In this document: piece after piece, positions 45,224-53,518 of the stretch
Numbering within the stretch: the stretch's first letter is position 1
Layout: every line of letters begins with the position of its first letter
NCBI GenBank assembly: GCA_050288105.1
Contig: JBNKDE010000008.1
Span: forward strand, 1 to 64,000
DNA from: JACNJF01 sp050288105
GTDB taxonomy: Bacteria > Pseudomonadota > Gammaproteobacteria > GCA-001735895
Reading direction: 5' to 3'
Length of the DNA stretch: 64,000 nucleotides
The notes under the pieces: generated by a model
Told to the model about the DNA's origin: nothing
Databases searched by the model: none
What the model saw: the letters and a program-made list of their open reading frames with translations, nothing else
Made by a program: the position numbers and the translations under genes

Positions 45224-46004
45224 CGGCTTCTTCTCCCAGGTAGGCCTTGATTACCGCCGGGTTTTCGCGAATCTCTTCGGGTGAGCCGGTGGCAATAAGG
45301 TTACCGTAATCCAGTACGTATAATCGGTGTGACAGGTTCATAACCAGCTTCATGTCGTGCTCGATCAGCAGAATAGCCTGTCCCTCCTGCTGCAATTTAA
45401 CGATTTGTTCCTCAAGCTGCTGGGTCTCCTGTGGATTCATGCCTGCGGCAGGTTCATCCAGTAGCAGCAGTGCGGGTTCAGTGGCTAACGCACGTGCAAT
45501 TTCGAGTCGTCTTTGCTCGCCGTAAGACAGGTTGCTGGCGAGTTCGTTGGCATGTTTTTCCAGCCCCAGCTTGCGTAGCATCTGGTAGCTGAATTCGACA
45601 ATCTGCTTTTCTTCACGCACGGTAGAAGGTGGTCTGAAGATGGCACCCAGAATAAACGAGGAGGTACGGCAATGGCGCCCGATCATGACGTTTTCAAGTA
45701 CCGTCATATTGTTAAACAGGCGGATATTCTGGAACGTTCTAGCGAGCCCTTTTTCTGCCACCTGATTGGGTTTTAAACCATTTAACAGGTAGCTTTTACC
45801 GTTTGGGGGATTCAATCTTACCTTGCCCTGGGTCGGCTTGTAGATCCCGGTGATGCAGTTAAAGAAGGTGGTCTTGCCTGCACCATTGGGGCCGATCAAG
45901 GCGATGATTTCACCACTGTGGACCTGCAGGTTGACATCGTTTACTGCACGTATGCCACCAAAGCTCATACCTAGTCCTTCAACATCCAGAATAGGCCTGC
46001 TCAT
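45216..46004 (-). CDS. livG: Branched-chain amino acid ABC transporter ATP-binding protein LivG
   Basis: The 262-residue ATPase has Walker A GPNGAGKTT, signature LSYGEQRRLEIARAL and Walker B LLLDEPAAGMNP. The C-terminal extension with GEEADA and the insertion after LARTFQNIRLF are typical for LivG. The start overlaps the livM stop as ATGA. Confidence 0.95.
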   Translation of the reverse strand: MSRPILDVEGLGMSFGGIRAVNDVNLQVHSGEIIALIGPNGAGKTTFFNCITGIYKPTQGKVRLNPPNGKSYLLNGLKPNQVAEKGLARTFQNIRLFNNMTVLENVMIGRHCRTSSFILGAIFRPPSTVREEKQIVEFSYQMLRKLGLEKHANELASNLSYGEQRRLEIARALATEPALLLLDEPAAGMNPQETQQLEEQIVKLQQEGQAILLIEHDMKLVMNLSHRLYVLDYGNLIATGSPEEIRENPAVIKAYLGEEADA

Positions 46005-47221
46005 TGGCTTTCTCCTTTATGCGGCCGGTATTGGTAATGTCGGCGTACCTGGCTGACCAGGCCCTGTGGGCGGAATACCATCATGCTTACCATGATAATA
46101 CCGAAAGCCAGCATACGGTAATCAGACAGGGCGCGCAGGTATTCGGGTAACAGGATCAGGAATAGGGCACCCAGAATAACCCCGAGAATCGACCCCATAC
46201 CCCCCAGAACAACGATGGCGAGAATGATTGCAGACTCCAGAAAGGTAAAGCTGGATGGGTTAATAAAGGTGGTCTTCGCAGCGAAGATGACGCCAACCAT
46301 ACCAGCCCAGGTTGCGCCCAGAGCAAAGGCTGTCAGCTTGGTTCGGGTTTTATCTATCCCCATGGCCTGACAGGCAATTTCATCTTCGCGTAATGCCAGC
46401 CAGGCACGACCCAGGCGTGAGTTCTGTAATCGGTTGACGACGAATATGGTGAAGATCACCATGATGAGCATGAGGTAGTAGAGATAGCTAATCGACTGAT
46501 CCAGGTCCAGTTCGATACCAAAAAAGCCAGGACGGTCGATATTGGATATGCCGCTAGGGCCCTGAGAAAACTCATTCCAGTTTTCAAGGATCAGGCGAAT
46601 GATTTCTCCAAAGCCGAGCGTGACTATCGCAAGGTAGTCGCCACGCAGCCTTAATACAGGGAAGCCCAGCAAAATACCCAGGAAAGCGCCGAGTATGGCC
46701 CCTATGGGTAATACTACCCAGAAGCCAAGGTCAAAATGCAGGTTTAGCAGAGCATAGCTATAAGCGCCGACGGCATAGAATGCAACATAGCCAAGGTCGA
46801 GTAAGCCCGCAACACCGACAACAATATTTAATCCCAGGCCCAGCACAACATACATCAACGCGGTGACCATCACATTGGTCTGGTAGGTTGAAAATATCTG
46901 TGGAAAAAGTAATGCAAAAGCCATGGTGGCCAGTACGATGGGGTAGAGATAACGTTTTTCGCGTTGTATGGTTTGCAGGATGCTGAGTTGTTCTGCCTTT
47001 TCCAGCGTTCGAGAAACCTGGCGTTTGTGTCGGCGCTCAAAATAAATTCGGCTGGCGATAGACAGGATGAAACTTCCAAAGCCAACCAGCAACATATTCT
47101 GCCAGCGTAGTTCGATGGTCTCTTCCAGAGGGTTAACCCTGATCACCATGATCGGGAAGGTAAGAAACATAAACCAGAGTGAAACGGCCAGTGAACGTTT
47201 GGTTTCCTTGAGCGAAATCAT
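46001..47221 (-). CDS. livM: Branched-chain amino acid ABC transporter permease LivM
   Basis: The 406-residue permease has about ten membrane segments, with two extra N-terminal spans as in E. coli LivM. The family segment LRLRGDYLAIVTLGFGEI and the EAA-like loop GRAWLALREDEIACQAMGI are present. The start overlaps the livH stop as ATGA. Confidence 0.94.
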   Translation of the reverse strand: MISLKETKRSLAVSLWFMFLTFPIMVIRVNPLEETIELRWQNMLLVGFGSFILSIASRIYFERRHKRQVSRTLEKAEQLSILQTIQREKRYLYPIVLATMAFALLFPQIFSTYQTNVMVTALMYVVLGLGLNIVVGVAGLLDLGYVAFYAVGAYSYALLNLHFDLGFWVVLPIGAILGAFLGILLGFPVLRLRGDYLAIVTLGFGEIIRLILENWNEFSQGPSGISNIDRPGFFGIELDLDQSISYLYYLMLIMVIFTIFVVNRLQNSRLGRAWLALREDEIACQAMGIDKTRTKLTAFALGATWAGMVGVIFAAKTTFINPSSFTFLESAIILAIVVLGGMGSILGVILGALFLILLPEYLRALSDYRMLAFGIIMVSMMVFRPQGLVSQVRRHYQYRPHKGESQ

Positions 47222-48120
47222 ACCTTCTGAATCTCCGCTTTTCCGAGCAAGCCTGAAGGTTTAAAGATCAGTATTAAAACCAGCAGTGAAAATGCAAACA
47301 CGTCTTCATAATCACTGGACACATAGCCGGTAGCAAAGCTTTCTGTCAGACCCAGAACCAGCCCGCCCAGTACGGCACCGGGAATAGAGCCTATTCCACC
47401 CAGTACCGCAGCGGTAAAGGCTTTAATGCCCGCAATAAAACCGATAAAGAAATTGATCTGCCCAATATGAGAGGCAATTAATACACCGCCTATTGCGGCC
47501 AGTGAAGAACCGATAATAAAGGTGACAGAGATGATTCTATCCACGTTAATACCTACCAGCATGGCCATGGTACGATCCTGAGAAGTCGCACGCATCGCTT
47601 TACCAAGGCGGGAATAACGAATAAAAAGCGTCAGGATGACCATCACAATCGCAGCGGTGACGATAATCATCATGTCGGTGGTGCCGACGATGTGCGCGAA
47701 TGGGTCCATGAATTCAAATTCGGGAATAAGTTCTGGAAATGCCAGGAAATCAGAGGTCTGGGCAAGTAGTACATAATTCTGCAGGAAAATGGACATACCG
47801 ATTGCGCTGATCAGGGGGGATAGCCGTGGGGCATGTCTTAAAGGTTTGTAAGCCAGTTTCTCTACCGTGTAACCATAGGCGCTGGCCCAGATGATTGCAG
47901 CGAGGGCGGCTAGAACGGTAATGGCGAGTAGTGGAAAACCCAGTATGCCAAGAACAGAAGCAATGATGTAGGCTGTAAATGCCCCGATCATATAGATTTC
48001 GCCGTGTGCGAAGTTAATCAGTCCAATAATGCCATATACCATGGTGTAACCCAGGGCGATGAGTGCGTAGATGGAACCGCGAGACAATCCGCTAAATACT
48101 AATTCAATAAAATATTCCAT
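47218..48120 (-). CDS. livH: Branched-chain amino acid ABC transporter permease LivH
   Basis: The 300-residue permease has about eight membrane segments. GSIYALIALGYTMVYGIIG and GEIYMIGAF near the N-terminus and the loop GKAMRATSQDRTMAMLVGI match LivH. It is separated from the binding-protein gene by an intrinsic terminator, so membrane components should be made from read-through or a weak internal promoter. Confidence 0.95.
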   Translation of the reverse strand: MEYFIELVFSGLSRGSIYALIALGYTMVYGIIGLINFAHGEIYMIGAFTAYIIASVLGILGFPLLAITVLAALAAIIWASAYGYTVEKLAYKPLRHAPRLSPLISAIGMSIFLQNYVLLAQTSDFLAFPELIPEFEFMDPFAHIVGTTDMMIIVTAAIVMVILTLFIRYSRLGKAMRATSQDRTMAMLVGINVDRIISVTFIIGSSLAAIGGVLIASHIGQINFFIGFIAGIKAFTAAVLGGIGSIPGAVLGGLVLGLTESFATGYVSSDYEDVFAFSLLVLILIFKPSGLLGKAEIQKV

Positions 48121-48159
48121 CAGAACTTCCAGAATTTAGAAAAGCTTTTAGAACAATAA

Positions 48160-48188
48160 AAAGCCCAGCACGTATCGTGCTGGGCTTT
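48160..48188 (-). terminator. Terminator between livJ and livH
   Basis: AAAGCCCAGCACG and CGTGCTGGGCTTT form a perfect 13-bp stem with a 3-base loop. On the minus strand it ends in TTTTTATTG. Partial termination here would give excess binding protein over permease, a usual ratio in such transporters. Confidence 0.85.
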
Positions 48189-48200
48189 GGTTTGGAAATA

Positions 48201-49316
48201 TTATTTCACTTCTACGTAATTGCCGTCTTTAACCTGATACATTGCAAATCCGACACCGATGGCATCACCACGATCATCGAAATTGATGTTACCTACAGGA
48301 GTGGCAGTTTTATGCTTCTGCAGAGCTGTCCTGATCGCTTCATAGTCAGTGGAGCCAGCCTGATCGATGGCGTTTAAAAGTGCCAGAGCTGCTGCATAGG
48401 CGTTTTCATAGAATGCGCCAGGATCTGATTTGTAGGCTGTCTTGTGTGCTTCAATCGCCGCGGTAGACAGCGGGTTTTTGGAGTTATCCTGGGGGCCAGT
48501 AGCGTATACGCCTTCAGCATATTTGCCGGCTACCTTAATGAAGGTATCATCTTTTACACCGTCATCAGAGATGAAGGGGATATCGATACGCTTCTTACGC
48601 ATCTGAGTAATGATTTTTGAAGCTTCAGGATGATATCCACCGAAAATCACGGCATCAGCTTTGGAGCGCTTGATCTTCTGCACAACCGCAGAGTAATCAA
48701 CCGCGCCTGGGGTTACGCCTTCGTAAAGTACCACTTCGCCCTTGGGGGATTTTTCGATGAAGGCTTTGGCAAATTCAGCCAGGCCTTTGCCGTAATCACC
48801 CTTGTCGTGGATAACTGCGATCTTTTTAAGGCCCAGAGTATCCAGCGCAAATTCAACTTCTTTTGCCGCCTGGGCGTCATCCGCCGCAATAGTGCGATAG
48901 AAGTTTGGATAGTCGCCGCTCTGGGTCAGCGCAGGATTGGTAGCAGAAGGGGACATCACAACGATGTTGGCATTTTTATAGATAGGCAGGGCTGCTTTGG
49001 TGGCACCAGAACAGATATGCCCGAGGACCACATCTACGCCATCGGACACCAGCTTGGTGGCCGTATTGGTGGCGATTTCAGGTTTACATACATCGTCTTC
49101 GATTAACAGTTCAACCTGCATACCATTAATACCGCCTTTGGCATTGATATCCTTTACCACCAGTTCAGCGGCCTTGATCGTGGGGATGCCATAGGAAGCA
49201 AGATCACCACTGTGTGGTCCAGCTACACCCAGTTTAATGGTGTCTGCCTGTGCAAATCCTGTCAGTCCCGCTGAGACAATCAGCGTTAAAAGTGAATGTT
49301 TAATGGTGTTTCTCAT
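48201..49316 (-). CDS. livJ: Branched-chain amino acid ABC transporter periplasmic binding protein
   Basis: The 371-residue protein has a signal peptide ending near FAQADT and the type-I periplasmic binding fold with GVAGPHSGDLASYG and HICSGATKAALPIY. It belongs with the downstream permease and ATPase genes. Leucine/isoleucine/valine binding is the family default; related proteins bind amides or other small acids. GGAGAGGAC precedes the ATG. Confidence 0.94.
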   Translation of the reverse strand: MRNTIKHSLLTLIVSAGLTGFAQADTIKLGVAGPHSGDLASYGIPTIKAAELVVKDINAKGGINGMQVELLIEDDVCKPEIATNTATKLVSDGVDVVLGHICSGATKAALPIYKNANIVVMSPSATNPALTQSGDYPNFYRTIAADDAQAAKEVEFALDTLGLKKIAVIHDKGDYGKGLAEFAKAFIEKSPKGEVVLYEGVTPGAVDYSAVVQKIKRSKADAVIFGGYHPEASKIITQMRKKRIDIPFISDDGVKDDTFIKVAGKYAEGVYATGPQDNSKNPLSTAAIEAHKTAYKSDPGAFYENAYAAALALLNAIDQAGSTDYEAIRTALQKHKTATPVGNINFDDRGDAIGVGFAMYQVKDGNYVEVK

Positions 49317-49493
49317 GAGTCCTCTCCGTTATTGAAATTTAACCGGGCAAGGATAATTAATTGCAGGGTATTAATCCATACTCCGCAGAATAATTAAGCC
49401 TTAGCCAGATCGAAATTAAATTCATCACGCTGTTGAGTTAAGCATCGTACAGAATTCGCCAGTATCAGGGCAAGCCGGTTTCAGCTGCAAACC

Positions 49494-50492
49494 CTATTGG
49501 TTGTTCTCTTCTACCTCATTGTTCTGGTAGTAGTAATCGTATTTCTGCAGCAGGGATTTCATGAAGTTCCAGGCTTCGTTGTAGGTCAAGCCACTATCCT
49601 TGGGGATAATGATTTTAACATACAGCTCCGGGCCTTTTTCCTGCTTGAGTCGGTCCAGCCTGCTTTCAACTTCTGCTAAAGAAAGGTTCTGATAATTTTT
49701 ATTGCCAGGCTCTTTAAACCGGTAAACTTCGCCGCCTTGCTGCTTAACATAATAAACTTCGGCAACGTACTTACCCTTGGCACTTCGTGCGGGTTTAATC
49801 AGCTGGTCATATTTGGATTTGACGACATCATACTCGCCTTTGAGGCTGAGTAGCTGCCGGTTGTATTCGATTTTTTCTTTTTCCAGCATGTCGATACTGA
49901 GACGCTGCTGTTCGGCACTCGCATTCAGCGCCGCTATTTCGGCATTGGCAAATTCCAGCTCCTGTTGTGCGGCTGCAGCCTGCTGTTTCTGCTGTTCAAG
50001 CTGCAGTCTAAGTTCCGCCAGTTGCTGGGCAAACTCTTCAGACTCTGCACTGATTTCATTAATTTTCTGGCGCGCATCTGCCAGTTCATCGCGCGAACTC
50101 TGAATCGTCTGATTCAGTTGTAATTTATCATTTTCCAGTTCATTGATGGCCAGTAAACGCTGTTCGTCACGCTGTTTGGCCTTGGCCAGCAGTTCTTCCT
50201 TTTCCAGTATGCGTAAGCGCAGGATAGAGTTTAGCTGCTCCGCATTGATCAGGCGTTCTTCCAGCGTTGCGTTTTCCTGCGAGGTGGATTCGATCATTTC
50301 CGAAGCGAGTTTTTCGGCTTCTATACTTTGCTGAAGCTCGGCGACCAGTTGCCAGTTGCGCACGATGAGCAGGCTGGTTGCCAGCAGGAAGATCATTACC
50401 ACCACCATCATGATGTCGGTAAAAGATGGCCAGAAAGACCCTTCGTTATCGGCTTCTAATGAGTGAGGGCCAATGGTTGGGAAATTACTCAT
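49494..50492 (-). CDS. MotB/TolR-like stalk protein: membrane Asp, long coiled coil, ExbD/TolR-like C-terminus
   Basis: The 332-residue protein has one membrane span (about residues 25-46) opened by FWPSFTDIMMVVVMIF, where Asp26 sits where the proton-carrying Asp of MotB, ExbD, TolR and ZorB lies. A coiled coil of some 170 residues follows. The C-terminal part has no OmpA-like peptidoglycan-binding domain. Instead LSLAEVESRLDRLKQEKGPE plus LYVKIIIPKDSGLTYNEAWN resembles the periplasmic domain of ExbD/TolR. It lies 13 bases after the channel gene, so the two should form a proton-driven stator-type pair. Function is unknown. Confidence 0.75.
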   Translation of the reverse strand: MSNFPTIGPHSLEADNEGSFWPSFTDIMMVVVMIFLLATSLLIVRNWQLVAELQQSIEAEKLASEMIESTSQENATLEERLINAEQLNSILRLRILEKEELLAKAKQRDEQRLLAINELENDKLQLNQTIQSSRDELADARQKINEISAESEEFAQQLAELRLQLEQQKQQAAAAQQELEFANAEIAALNASAEQQRLSIDMLEKEKIEYNRQLLSLKGEYDVVKSKYDQLIKPARSAKGKYVAEVYYVKQQGGEVYRFKEPGNKNYQNLSLAEVESRLDRLKQEKGPELYVKIIIPKDSGLTYNEAWNFMKSLLQKYDYYYQNNEVEENNQ

Positions 50493-50505
50493 TGTCTAGC
50501 TGGGC

Positions 50506-51450
50506 TCAATCCTGACCAGGCGGTGGTGGTGGCAGGCGGAAACCATCACGCAGCAATTTCTTGATACTGACAATATCATCACTGAGCTTATTCATCTGCT
50601 GTTTATTGCTATTGATTGAAGCCAGCAGGGTGGTAGCGGATGAGTGATAGATTTCCTGCGTTTCATTCATTTTTTCGGTGGCGCGGATAATGCCTTTGAT
50701 CAGGCCACTCATCTGGTTGATGATATCTTCCCCGCGTTTAACGAAGCGAGGGATCAGGTAAACGGAAGTCAGGTGTTCAATCCCGCTCAGTAAATGGGTT
50801 TGTACATCCTTAACACGCAGATAGAAATAACCAAATATGACATAGCTGACGATTGCAGTAATCGTGGTGGATAGTGCTGTCGACATCCCATGAATAACCA
50901 GCCCCATACCATCGAGACCTGTGGAAGCGGTTTCTATCAGGTTGGAAGCACCAATCAACGCGATAGATAAGGATACGATGGTGCCGAATACCCCGGTCAG
51001 GATCAGGATGTTATTGATGAAACGCACGACACCAAGGCGGGTGCCTTCGTCGGCAGTTAACATCGCAGCCAGCGCATTATGGTTGATTTCGCCATGTGCC
51101 GCGTTAATGGTTCTCATAGTGGCATAACGCTTGACAATCAAACTGTGCGCATTCAGGTTTTCTGTGGGATCTTCCCTGATCGCTTCAACATTTTCTACAA
51201 AACCGCTCAGCGCGCTTTCTTCACGTCGATAGCGCAATAACAGCAACAGCAGATTAATAATGCCCAGCGCAAAAATGCCGGCGATCACGCTATTAATGAT
51301 AATTCCTGTATTGGTCTGCTGGTTTTCCAGATAAAAATGGTGCAGAAACGAATAGTTGGTAGCAATAGCGATGATCGAAATCACCACAACCAGCGCAAAC
51401 TGGATTAGTATGCGCTGACTGAGCTTGGTAAGCAGGCGGTGCGTGTCCAT
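50506..51450 (-). CDS. MotA/TolQ/ExbB-type proton channel protein
   Basis: The 314-residue protein has four predicted membrane segments (about residues 15-35, 48-70, 145-170 and 185-212). The last two carry the MotA/TolQ/ExbB signature as GVFGTIVSLSIALIGA and GMSTALSTTITAIVSYVIFG. The long cytoplasmic part between spans 2 and 3 and the C-terminal tail ending PPPPPGQD are not those of flagellar MotA. It is sandwiched between an MlaC-like gene 13 bases upstream and the stalk gene 13 bases downstream. Which process it powers is not known. Confidence 0.82.
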   Translation of the reverse strand: MDTHRLLTKLSQRILIQFALVVVISIIAIATNYSFLHHFYLENQQTNTGIIINSVIAGIFALGIINLLLLLLRYRREESALSGFVENVEAIREDPTENLNAHSLIVKRYATMRTINAAHGEINHNALAAMLTADEGTRLGVVRFINNILILTGVFGTIVSLSIALIGASNLIETASTGLDGMGLVIHGMSTALSTTITAIVSYVIFGYFYLRVKDVQTHLLSGIEHLTSVYLIPRFVKRGEDIINQMSGLIKGIIRATEKMNETQEIYHSSATTLLASINSNKQQMNKLSDDIVSIKKLLRDGFRLPPPPPGQD

Positions 51451-51463
51451 GGAAATCCGTTGA

Positions 51464-52090
51464 TTACTGTTGGAGTAAAGAATTGAAACCGCGACTGCGG
51501 ATCAGGTTGTTGAAATAGGCGCGGTAATAAGCGACAGCACTGTTGCCATTGGTGCCTACATCAAACACCTTCCAGCCACCAGGTCCCTGCATAAAGCGAA
51601 AATCGATACGAATCGGGTAACTGTTGGAAGGAATGACACGTGCAGTCACTATAACTTCGTTATAGCCCATTCTTCTGGGTGGAAGAAATTCAACCCGGGG
51701 TTGTGCGTCGCCGTAGGCAGTGATGATGCGGGCGAATGCTGCAAAAAACATTTTTTTCAGGTTGGACTGAAAGATATATTTCTGCGCGGAATTCATGCGG
51801 TTGTAATGATAACCTGAAGCCCATTCGGCCATTTGCTCAAAATCAAAAAACTGTGACATCTGGCTATCCAGGAAGTTAAGTACTTTTTCCGGATTGTCGA
51901 ATTCGCCACTGTTCAGGTAGTTCTGTAATACCCGTATACCCATTTCCAGTAACTGGGCGGGTGTTTGCTGTGCATAATTTGGGTAAGGGTTATAGGGCTG
52001 GGCGTAACCGTAGCCGGGCACCTGAGCCTGAGTATTCGAATAGGTGAGCATGGTGACGCAGATAATTATTATAGGTGTAAGGCGTTTCAT
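51464..52090 (-). CDS. MlaC/Ttg2D-like periplasmic phospholipid-binding protein
   Basis: From ATG 52090 the product is 208 residues with a signal peptide (cut near TQAQVP). After a Pro/Tyr-rich linker, the MlaC-type domain follows: FDFEQMAEWASGYHYNRM, the Phe-rich helix ending FFAAFARIITAYG, VIVTARVIPS, GGWKVFDVGTNGNSAVAYYR and FNNLIRSRGF. MlaC proteins ferry phospholipid between the outer and inner membranes. The rest of an Mla system (mlaFEDB) is not here; the partners are a TolQ-like channel and a TolR-like stalk. AGAGAAGC precedes the ATG; an upstream ATG at 52117 lacks a family match. Confidence 0.85.
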   Translation of the reverse strand: MKRLTPIIIICVTMLTYSNTQAQVPGYGYAQPYNPYPNYAQQTPAQLLEMGIRVLQNYLNSGEFDNPEKVLNFLDSQMSQFFDFEQMAEWASGYHYNRMNSAQKYIFQSNLKKMFFAAFARIITAYGDAQPRVEFLPPRRMGYNEVIVTARVIPSNSYPIRIDFRFMQGPGGWKVFDVGTNGNSAVAYYRAYFNNLIRSRGFNSLLQQ

Positions 52091-52181
52091 AAGCTTCTCT
52101 TCTAAAGTGAGGTTCAATTACTATGAGTGTTTGATACATGACTATTGAAACACAACAGGCGACTGGAAAAAAAGCCTGTTT

Positions 52182-52268
52182 TGGTACCGGGGGGGGGACT
52201 CGAACCCCCAAGATGTTACCACCAGCGGATTTTGAATCCGCCGCGTCTACCAGTTCCGCCACCCCGGC
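52182..52268 (-). tRNA. tRNA-Leu(CAA)
   Basis: The minus strand gives an 87-base class II tRNA with encoded CCA. The anticodon stem GCGGA/TCCGC encloses TTCAAAA (anticodon CAA), with a long variable arm and T-arm GGGGG-TTCGAGT-CCCCC. The first acceptor pair is G-T instead of the usual G-C. Confidence 0.95.
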
Positions 52269-52434
52269 AATAAGGCGGGGATTTTAATGGATAATGCTCA
52301 ACAGTGGTAGCACTAACCGCAGAAATTTATACAGATATTGTCAGTTATTCACGGCAAACTCTATTTGGCAGGAGTTTATAAGCCCAGTATGATTGCGCCC
52401 CGTTAATTTTCCACCAGCCAAAACCTGCCGATTC

Positions 52435-53463
52435 ATGAAAGCCTCAGATTTTGATTACGATTTACCCGAACAGCTGATCGCTCAAAAACCACTGCAGCAA
52501 AGAACCGCTTCACGATTGCTGGTGCTTGATGCTCAACAATCAGAAATCAGCGATGATCTGTTTTCCAGCCTGTTAACATTTCTGCAGCCGCAAGATTTAC
52601 TCGTCTTTAACGATACCCGTGTTTTTCCCGCGCGCCTGTTCGGTCAAAAGGAAACAGGTGGCAAGGTTGAAGTACTGGTTGAACGTATCGTCAATGAGAG
52701 CGAAGTGCTGGCGCATGTACGCAGCAGTAAATCACCGCGCGCCGGTACGCTGCTGCAGCTGGAGCAGGCAATAGCCTGTCAGGTAACAGGTCGCCAGCAG
52801 GATCTGTTCCACCTTAAACTCACACAAACAGGTAACTGGCTGGAGTTACTGCAGCAATATGGACATATGCCGCTACCTCCTTATATAGAGCGTGCCGATA
52901 ATGCCAGCGATCGAGATCGGTACCAGACCGTTTACTCTCGCAATATAGGTGCTGTCGCAGCCCCGACCGCTGGACTTCACTTCGATCAATCAATGCTGGA
53001 TGCGATACAGCAGCAGGGTATTAATACGGCCTATGTAACGCTGCATGTGGGCGCTGGGACCTTCCAGCCGATGCGTGTGGACGAGGTTTCAGAGCATGTC
53101 ATGCACGCCGAGTCGGTGCAGGTGAGTGAGCAGGTTTGCCAGCAGATTCAGCACACTCGAGAAATAGGTGGCAGAGTGATAGCGGTAGGGACTACCGTAG
53201 TGCGCAGCCTGGAAAGTGCGGCTGCTGAAGGTGAACTCAAACCCTATGCTGGTGATACCCAACTATTTATTACCCCTGGATACCGCTTCCGTGTAGTAGA
53301 TGCAATGATTACCAATTTTCATTTACCGCGCTCCACCTTGTTGATGCTGGTATGTGCTTTTGCCGGTAAGGATTTTATGATGCAGGCTTATCAGCACGCG
53401 GTTGCTTCTGAATATCGTTTTTTTAGCTATGGCGACGCCATGCTGATTAAAAATCGGCTTTAA
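52435..53463 (+). CDS. queA: S-adenosylmethionine:tRNA ribosyltransferase-isomerase
   Basis: The 342-residue enzyme makes epoxyqueuosine from preQ1 in tRNA. FDYDLPEQLIAQKP near the start, NDTRVFPARLFG, and TAGLHFDQ with YVTLHVGAGTFQPM are diagnostic. ATG 52435 gives the conserved N-terminus; a GTG/ATG extension upstream does not match. tgt follows at 55 bases, so both queuosine steps are neighbours. Confidence 0.97.
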   Translation: MKASDFDYDLPEQLIAQKPLQQRTASRLLVLDAQQSEISDDLFSSLLTFLQPQDLLVFNDTRVFPARLFGQKETGGKVEVLVERIVNESEVLAHVRSSKSPRAGTLLQLEQAIACQVTGRQQDLFHLKLTQTGNWLELLQQYGHMPLPPYIERADNASDRDRYQTVYSRNIGAVAAPTAGLHFDQSMLDAIQQQGINTAYVTLHVGAGTFQPMRVDEVSEHVMHAESVQVSEQVCQQIQHTREIGGRVIAVGTTVVRSLESAAAEGELKPYAGDTQLFITPGYRFRVVDAMITNFHLPRSTLLMLVCAFAGKDFMMQAYQHAVASEYRFFSYGDAMLIKNRL

Positions 53464-53518
53464 TTTATAGTCGAGATGCTTAATATACCCCTAACCCTAT
53501 AGCCAAATAGCCTCGCCC

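Noticed and set aside
49494..51450. Zorya-type anti-phage defence (ZorA/ZorB)
   Set aside because: The channel/stalk pair resembles ZorA/ZorB in outline, but no zorC, zorD or zorE gene is present, the stalk lacks an OmpA-like domain, and the partner is MlaC-like.
52156..52182. Terminator after tRNA-Leu (AACAGGC/GCCTGTT)
   Set aside because: The stem is 7 bp with a 13-base loop that itself holds the T-run, and no T-run follows it, so it does not look like a working terminator.
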